A stretch of DNA of 64,000 bases from NCBI GenBank assembly GCA_003024785.1, contig PUQB01000028.1, forward strand, positions 85,112 to 149,111. The letters run 5' to 3'. The position numbers and the translations under genes are program-made. A model generated the notes under the pieces. The model saw only the letters and a program-made list of their open reading frames with translations. It was not told the DNA's origin and ran no database searches. The stretch comes from Selaginella tamariscina (Eukaryota; Streptophyta; Lycopodiopsida; Selaginellales; Selaginellaceae). Shown in pieces: positions 58,901 through 64,000 of the stretch (positions are counted from its first letter, which is position 1; the number at the start of each line of letters is the position of its first letter).

Positions 58901-61520
58901 AAGCGTGTGTTATAGCTCCTTAGACAAGAGGCTATCGTGAAAAAAATATAATATACATGGGTGGATATGGAGAGAAAATAGTTAATATTGGTTTGCATTA
59001 GAAATAATACATATAATATTTACAAAAAAAATACCGACTGCGTCTGACCATCGTATTTAGCCAATACATTATCGGATCGGACATTATATATGCTGATTTA
59101 TCCAGGGCCTAGTATGGCATGAGTGTGTGTGTGTGTGTCTAATATATATATATATATATTATAATATATATATATATGCAGTTTATGTAGCACATGTTGT
59201 TTAACACGAACAGACACACATTATAACACACACACAGAGGAATGTTTGTAAAACGCAAACGGCATTCATAATGCGTGTGTGCATAGAATAATGATATATA
59301 GGCTGGGTGAAATTTGAACATTAATTTACAAAATCAAAACTTCGTACTATCATTTCATTTCATTGATAATTCGTAGTTAATTTAATTTACTTACATATTT
59401 ACCAAAGTGAGGATCTATAAAAATCAATATAAACGTGTTGTGAACATATGCTTTTTCTTTTTTTTTTGTTTTATTCAAAATTCAAGGACCAATTATAAAC
59501 TGGTAAGAAAGGCACACAAGAAAATCCTTGTCGTGTTATATGGTGACTCTGACAAGTTCGTGTAGTTTATTATGGTTTATATGTTTATAATATTTAAAAA
59601 ATATATACTAGAACAAAAGTATATTTAAAAATATATGTGGAATAATGAGGTATTGCAACTCGTGGGCCACTTTTGACTTGGAATTTGCTGCCATATTTTA
59701 CTAAATATCACTCTCTTTTTAACATTTTGTATAATTAGTAAGCCGTAGTATGTTTTTTGTGTACGTCTTATAAACAATTAAACATCATGTATGTATAATA
59801 TAAATACATATCTTATATATGACGTGATTTAATTGATTATCTCTTCAATTATATTTAATCATATTTATTATTTTATATAGTAAATATATTATTGATAACA
59901 AATTCAATGGTGTACATTTAAAGAGTTCAGATTAGTTTGTAACAAATTGATCTGATAGCCTTAGATGATGCACATTTACCGTGTACATGTATAAATGCTG
60001 TATATGCACGCATAATTGTGTGTGGAGAGAGAGATGCTGGGGGGATATATACATATGCATGGTGTCAGCGAGGCATGTTATTTGTTTTCAGTTAAATCTC
60101 CCGTAAGCCATAAGTAAAGAGCCAGCCAGCTCACTCACGTATCAAACGCAACATACATCATCCGTCCTCGTGCCCGCCTTTGACTTGGAACTCCCGGCAG
60201 CTTTCTTCTTGTCCCTCCAATCACCGACAGCTCGATGACGTGTCACAAATCAACGTGATCATCGTGATGTTCAACATCAAGTTCTATCTATTTTCCAGAG
60301 TTACTTGCTTGCGGGTATCAAATAGCATCTTGGGCAATATAGATTTTGACTTTTCGAGTTACCAAAGTGTGTGTGTATACACACGCGTATGTTTGGAGTG
60401 AGTGTGTCTAGTAATAATAGCAGGCGCCGGCCAATAAGCCTGTCACCTTTTGTCTCTTTCCAGCTCATGCGTGTGCTAGAGTCTCACCAAGTACCACCAG
60501 CAAAAAGAGCTCTCCCCCATTATCTCTTCAATGTCCTGTAAAAAGTGCTCTCAACAAAAAGGCTTAAAAGTCTGTGCACCCATTTATTCATTTAATTATC
60601 ATTATGTCCAACTAACACTGATTAACTGCTTAAAACTGGTGTTATACAATTCTATGTCTATAAATACTGTAAAAGTCGTGTTGTTGTTGACAAGTTAATG
60701 TATAATTTATCATAATCGCTACTGCATGATAATCACCTCCCTCCATGTTTGAGCCTACAAGGTAATATAATTTTAATCAGCATTATAATAATAATGTTAA
60801 GCATATGTTAATCCCCATATCCTGGACCTCGTGTAGCATGTGATATGAAGATCTTATGTACGTCTTCTTCCTTATCGTGCTACACGTGCCATTAAACAAG
60901 GTAAAGATCACGATCTGTAACCGAGTTTTATGTAATATAACATAATTAACCTAGCATATGTCAGAAGAAGAAATATGTATACAGAGCATCGCTTGCCTCA
61001 GTTGTTGTGATAGAAGAAACTTCGAAAAGTGACTTTCAATCACTCGTAAGTACTTACGTGTGGCTTTGTAGAAAAAGATTAAGGAAAAAGAATTATTAAA
61101 GTATAGCTAGGCTGTACATGCAACACCAAATCTAACAAAAGAAGCTTGACAAGTTGCTCAAAGCTCCTATTCAAACTGATTGAGACACGAGGTTCCTGTT
61201 GGTGCGTATATATACTAAAAATATATGTATCTAAGCAAGGTCATCAAGCACTATCTCTAGGTAGAAAACAAGTTCCACAACTTGCCCCAAAGTCTTCTTC
61301 TGCTACTTAAAAAACATACCCCTGATTGCGTTCGTACACAGCACTTAACATACTTAATTTAATCATCATGCTTAACTTAATCAAAGCCACAAATACAAGA
61401 GCACGTTTTTACTATGCACGCCACGCCTGGTAATATACCATTAATCTAGAGACAAGTCGTGAGTCGAGGATATTAAATATGTATATATCCCTTAAAATAA
61501 ACATATAAAAAAAACATTTT
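58901..61520. other. Intergenic DNA, no gene seen
   Basis: AT-rich with (TA)n at 59141-59177 and short GT/CA tracts. 60100-60540 is less AT-rich and holds W-box-like TTTGACTT and a TGACGTGT element, but no supported reading frame or start site. The part adjoining 61528 should contain the GH3 3' UTR. Confidence 0.4.
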
Positions 61521-61527
61521 AGTATCA

Positions 61528-63697
61528 TCAGCAGCTCAAAGTTGCATGTGCAGCATTCGGGTTACCATTTGCGGTTGAAGCAGCACAAGTAGCAGAAGGC
61601 ACCCATTGGGGACGCAGCGGAGAGTAGTGAGGCAACCTGGGGCTCAAGTAGCTCTTCACGACTCTGGCGTTGAGGAGCTCCACAATGGTGTAAACTTAAC
61701 ACACCGAGGTGTTTTGTACTGGTTAATGGATGCACCCCTACTCAAGGCGTAGTCCATGAGCTGGTCGAACGTGCCGTGCTTGACGACTTTGATCTCCAGC
61801 GTCCGATGCTGTCCATAACACGCCCCTGTCTATAGACGCTGTCTAACGACTCCTCGACCATGAGACAGCACATCTCCAGTGCTTCGCCTGGTATCACCTT
61901 GGTAGACCTGAGCTCCCAGAAGAGCACGTAATGCCCGGGGATGGTCGAGGTATCCGCGTAGCTGGTATACTCGATCAGCCTCGCTCCATATGCATCTTCA
62001 ATCCCCTTTGTTGCTGCCCTCACGGCCTTTGCAAGATCCTCCTCCCAGTCTTGTCCGAGTCGATACTCAGCACTACGTTCTTCCGGCAGACGAATGCAAA
62101 CTGCGGTGCTGCATTGTGGAAGCCTGTCACCCTGAGTATGTCCCCCACGCGGTACCTATACAAACCTGCGTAACAAAGCTATAAGCATGAGCCGCAACAA
62201 GCATGGTTTGGAAAAAAAATACCTGCATACGTGGTGATGACGAGCTCGTACTCGTGGCCGAGTTTCACGTCCACCAGCTCGACCAGCTGCTTCTTGAGGT
62301 CGGCACCGTCTTTGATTTCATGGTTGTGGTTGACGGGAAGGAACTCAAAGTAAGCCATGTTAGGAATAAGAGTATACGAGACCTGGTCAGGGGAGCACAG
62401 CGGGTTGAGGTTGATCCCGAAGTAGCACTCGGAGGAAGCGTACATGGTGCAACTAGGGGTAGGCCACCACTGTAGTAGTCGAGAGTCGGTATGTACTGAG
62501 CCATGGTCCCAGTGACGATAACGTCAATGTACTTGGTGTTGGGCCAGAGGCGGGTGATGATACCTTGCCAGGATTCCTTGGAGCATTCCTTGTCGATGGA
62601 GTCGGCAAGCTCCGGGTTTGGTTCCTTGAGGCATGGTAACACCGACTCCCTTGCAGGTTCATCTGTGACAAGCTCGTTAAGCCGACCATGCCGGATGTCA
62701 TCGGAGAGCTCCTTCCAGTGCTGCTCGAGGAAACGAATGGCACGCAGGAATCCAGAGGCAAACACAGCTCCCATACGAAGAACCTCGTCACGCTGGACAA
62801 GTCCACACAGCAGCTGGCAGTACATGCTCTGGTGTGCGTCTGGGCACAGAACTGTCTCGTTGGGGCTCGTGTACACATTGCTGGGATCATACGGTCTCTC
62901 TCTGAAGTAGCGGGATTTGTAGTAGCTGGTGAGAACCGGCCTGGCCACGAGTCCGCCGGCGTCTTTGCCTCAGACTTGATAAAGAAGAGATACATTCCCT
63001 TGCCTTTGTCCAAGCCGGACATGTACCTGTGGTGTTAGAGCCTTGCTTAGTAGTGTTTGAATGGACACAGTGAAGTGTATGTGGTTGAATTATGAGATGG
63101 AAAGAATACATGGACAGCTATTAAAAGCATTAGGTGGAAATAAATGAGAAATGAGAACAAACATCTGACAACAAGGAGAAGAAGACATAGACTTTGACAA
63201 AGTTAGACAGATCTATATGACACACACGCATACTTACTGGTTCATGACAGGCATGAGGAGACTGTAGAGCAGGCAGCGCCTCTCAAATTCCTCGGAGATT
63301 GTCGGCATCAGCTTCCGCTGTCCCGCGGATGTCCCAGAGCTGTAGAAAACACCGTTTGAAGCTCATATATAGATTGAAAACACCGGTGATTGCTTACTAA
63401 CCTGGTGAGGAACTCCGATATGGGGTGAGCAGAGAGAATTGGGGATGTATCGCCATTTGCAATACGTTGAATCTCCAGCTCGAGATCTTCGTAAGTGATA
63501 ACTGGAATCAGCTCCTTGAACACCTGCTTGTCGGTGCAACCTTGTAGACCATGTCTGAGTAGGTACTCAGTGTGTGCATTTCTCTCGAGGATGCTAGAAA
63601 GGACCTGGTGCTGGATACTGACCACCTCCCTGGTGGCGTTGTCGATGAACTCCAAGGCCTGTCTCTCTTTCTCCTTGTACTCGTCGTGGTGATTCAT
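61528..63697 (-). CDS. GH3: GH3 acyl-acid amido synthetase (4 exons, five 1-base gaps)
   Basis: Exons: 63697-63402, 63339-63238, 63026-62223, 62165-61528; GT-AG junctions. GH3 enzymes adenylate acids such as auxin or jasmonate and join them to amino acids, setting active hormone levels in the cytosol. The ATP-binding motif [14 protein letters not shown] follows the exon 1/2 junction. [16 protein letters not shown] and [19 protein letters not shown] are the second and third nucleotide-binding motifs, and [14 protein letters not shown] lies in the mobile C-terminal domain. Motif forms and length fit the auxin-conjugating GH3 group, but substrate cannot be read off. Exons total 1840 bp; single bases are missing near 62956, 62452, 62045, 61802 and 61688. 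Adding five gives 615 codons (614 residues), normal for GH3. Protein similarity continues across every gap, so sequence error is the favoured reading. Confidence 0.9.
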
Positions 63698-63914
63698 AGC
63701 TAAATGAGAATTAAGTCAGAGTTCGGTGGGAAGGTGAAGGAAAAGGGAAGGAAATAAAAAATAAAAAAAATAAAAAAGTGGCACCTCGAGGGCGAATGGA
63801 AGAAGCTAGGCGGGATTTTATAAGCCTGTGGGACCAAACTATATCGCCATAAGTTAACAAGAGAAGAAGTTTAGTACAGTGTGCGAGGGATATGCAGGAA
63901 CTGCCTGGTGAGAG

Positions 63915-63922
63915 TATTTATA
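63915..63922 (-). promoter_or_regulatory. GH3 TATA box
   Basis: CCTATAAATACTC on the minus strand, 218 bp before the ATG, implies a transcription start near 63885 and a leader of about 190 bases. Confidence 0.65.
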
Positions 63923-63934
63923 GGAAAACTCAAG

Positions 63935-63951
63935 CGTTTGACTGTTCAAAC
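63935..63951. promoter_or_regulatory. W-box and short palindrome upstream of GH3 TATA
   Basis: TTGACT (W-box core, WRKY target) at 63938-63943 lies within the inverted repeat GTTTGA-CTGT-TCAAAC, about 15 bp upstream of the TATA box. No TGTCTC auxin-response element was seen in the short upstream sequence available. Confidence 0.4.
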
Positions 63952-64000
63952 TCGACAATCAAATAGGAGAAGTGTACAACAGAAAGGAAGAGGACATTTA

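Noticed and set aside
60180..60401. Small plus-strand protein in the GH3 downstream spacer
   Set aside because: No conserved motif, no splice context and surrounding DNA looks non-coding.

Overview
This is nuclear DNA of a land plant. The evidence is three spliced plant genes (a DEX1-type FG-GAP membrane protein, a PORR-domain organelle RNA-binding protein and a GH3 acyl-amido synthetase), an eroded plant-type PPR gene, telo-box (AAACCCTAA) motifs beside start codons, and plant copia, chromovirus, Athila/Tat-like, Harbinger and CACTA-like transposons. Introns are short (about 60-600 bp). The species cannot be fixed from sequence alone; a non-seed plant such as a lycophyte is a guess. All three host genes are on the minus strand.

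Layout. 1-4300: AT-rich DNA with short palindromes and an unrecognised coding remnant split by a TRIM element (2658-3392, minus). 4309-9802: DEX1, 15 exons that join into one clean 824-residue frame. 9942-15001: a copia element with exact GGCAG target duplication, about 140 bp upstream of the DEX1 start codon and in the same orientation. 15745-22094: a PIF/Harbinger element (transposase plus Myb/SANT-like ORF1) whose ORF1 is split by a 1.7 kb solo LTR (18261-19971, duplication CACCA) and preceded by a GC-rich tandem array full of hairpins. 22650-25450: a second decayed copia next to a PPR pseudogene. 25937-28098: PORR gene, 7 exons, one frameshift.

29824-57960 is a nest of transposons. The left LTR of a decayed chromovirus (gypsy-2, internal region 52306-57249) has been split by a younger chromovirus block (about 30073-37912), by a solo LTR (37977-39658, duplication GAGCG) and by a CACTA-like DNA transposon (40249-52271, duplication AAG). 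The CACTA-like element carries intron-containing gene fragments and was itself hit by an Athila/Tat-like retrotransposon (41783-50794, duplication GACAA) with an additional 3' ORF.

57961-58900 is another LTR relic. 59000-61520 has no recognisable gene. 61528-63697 is GH3 (4 exons), with a TATA box and W-box upstream. GH3 protein homology is intact from end to end, but the frame needs five single-base insertions; this looks more like consensus error than true decay and should be resolved before calling it a pseudogene.
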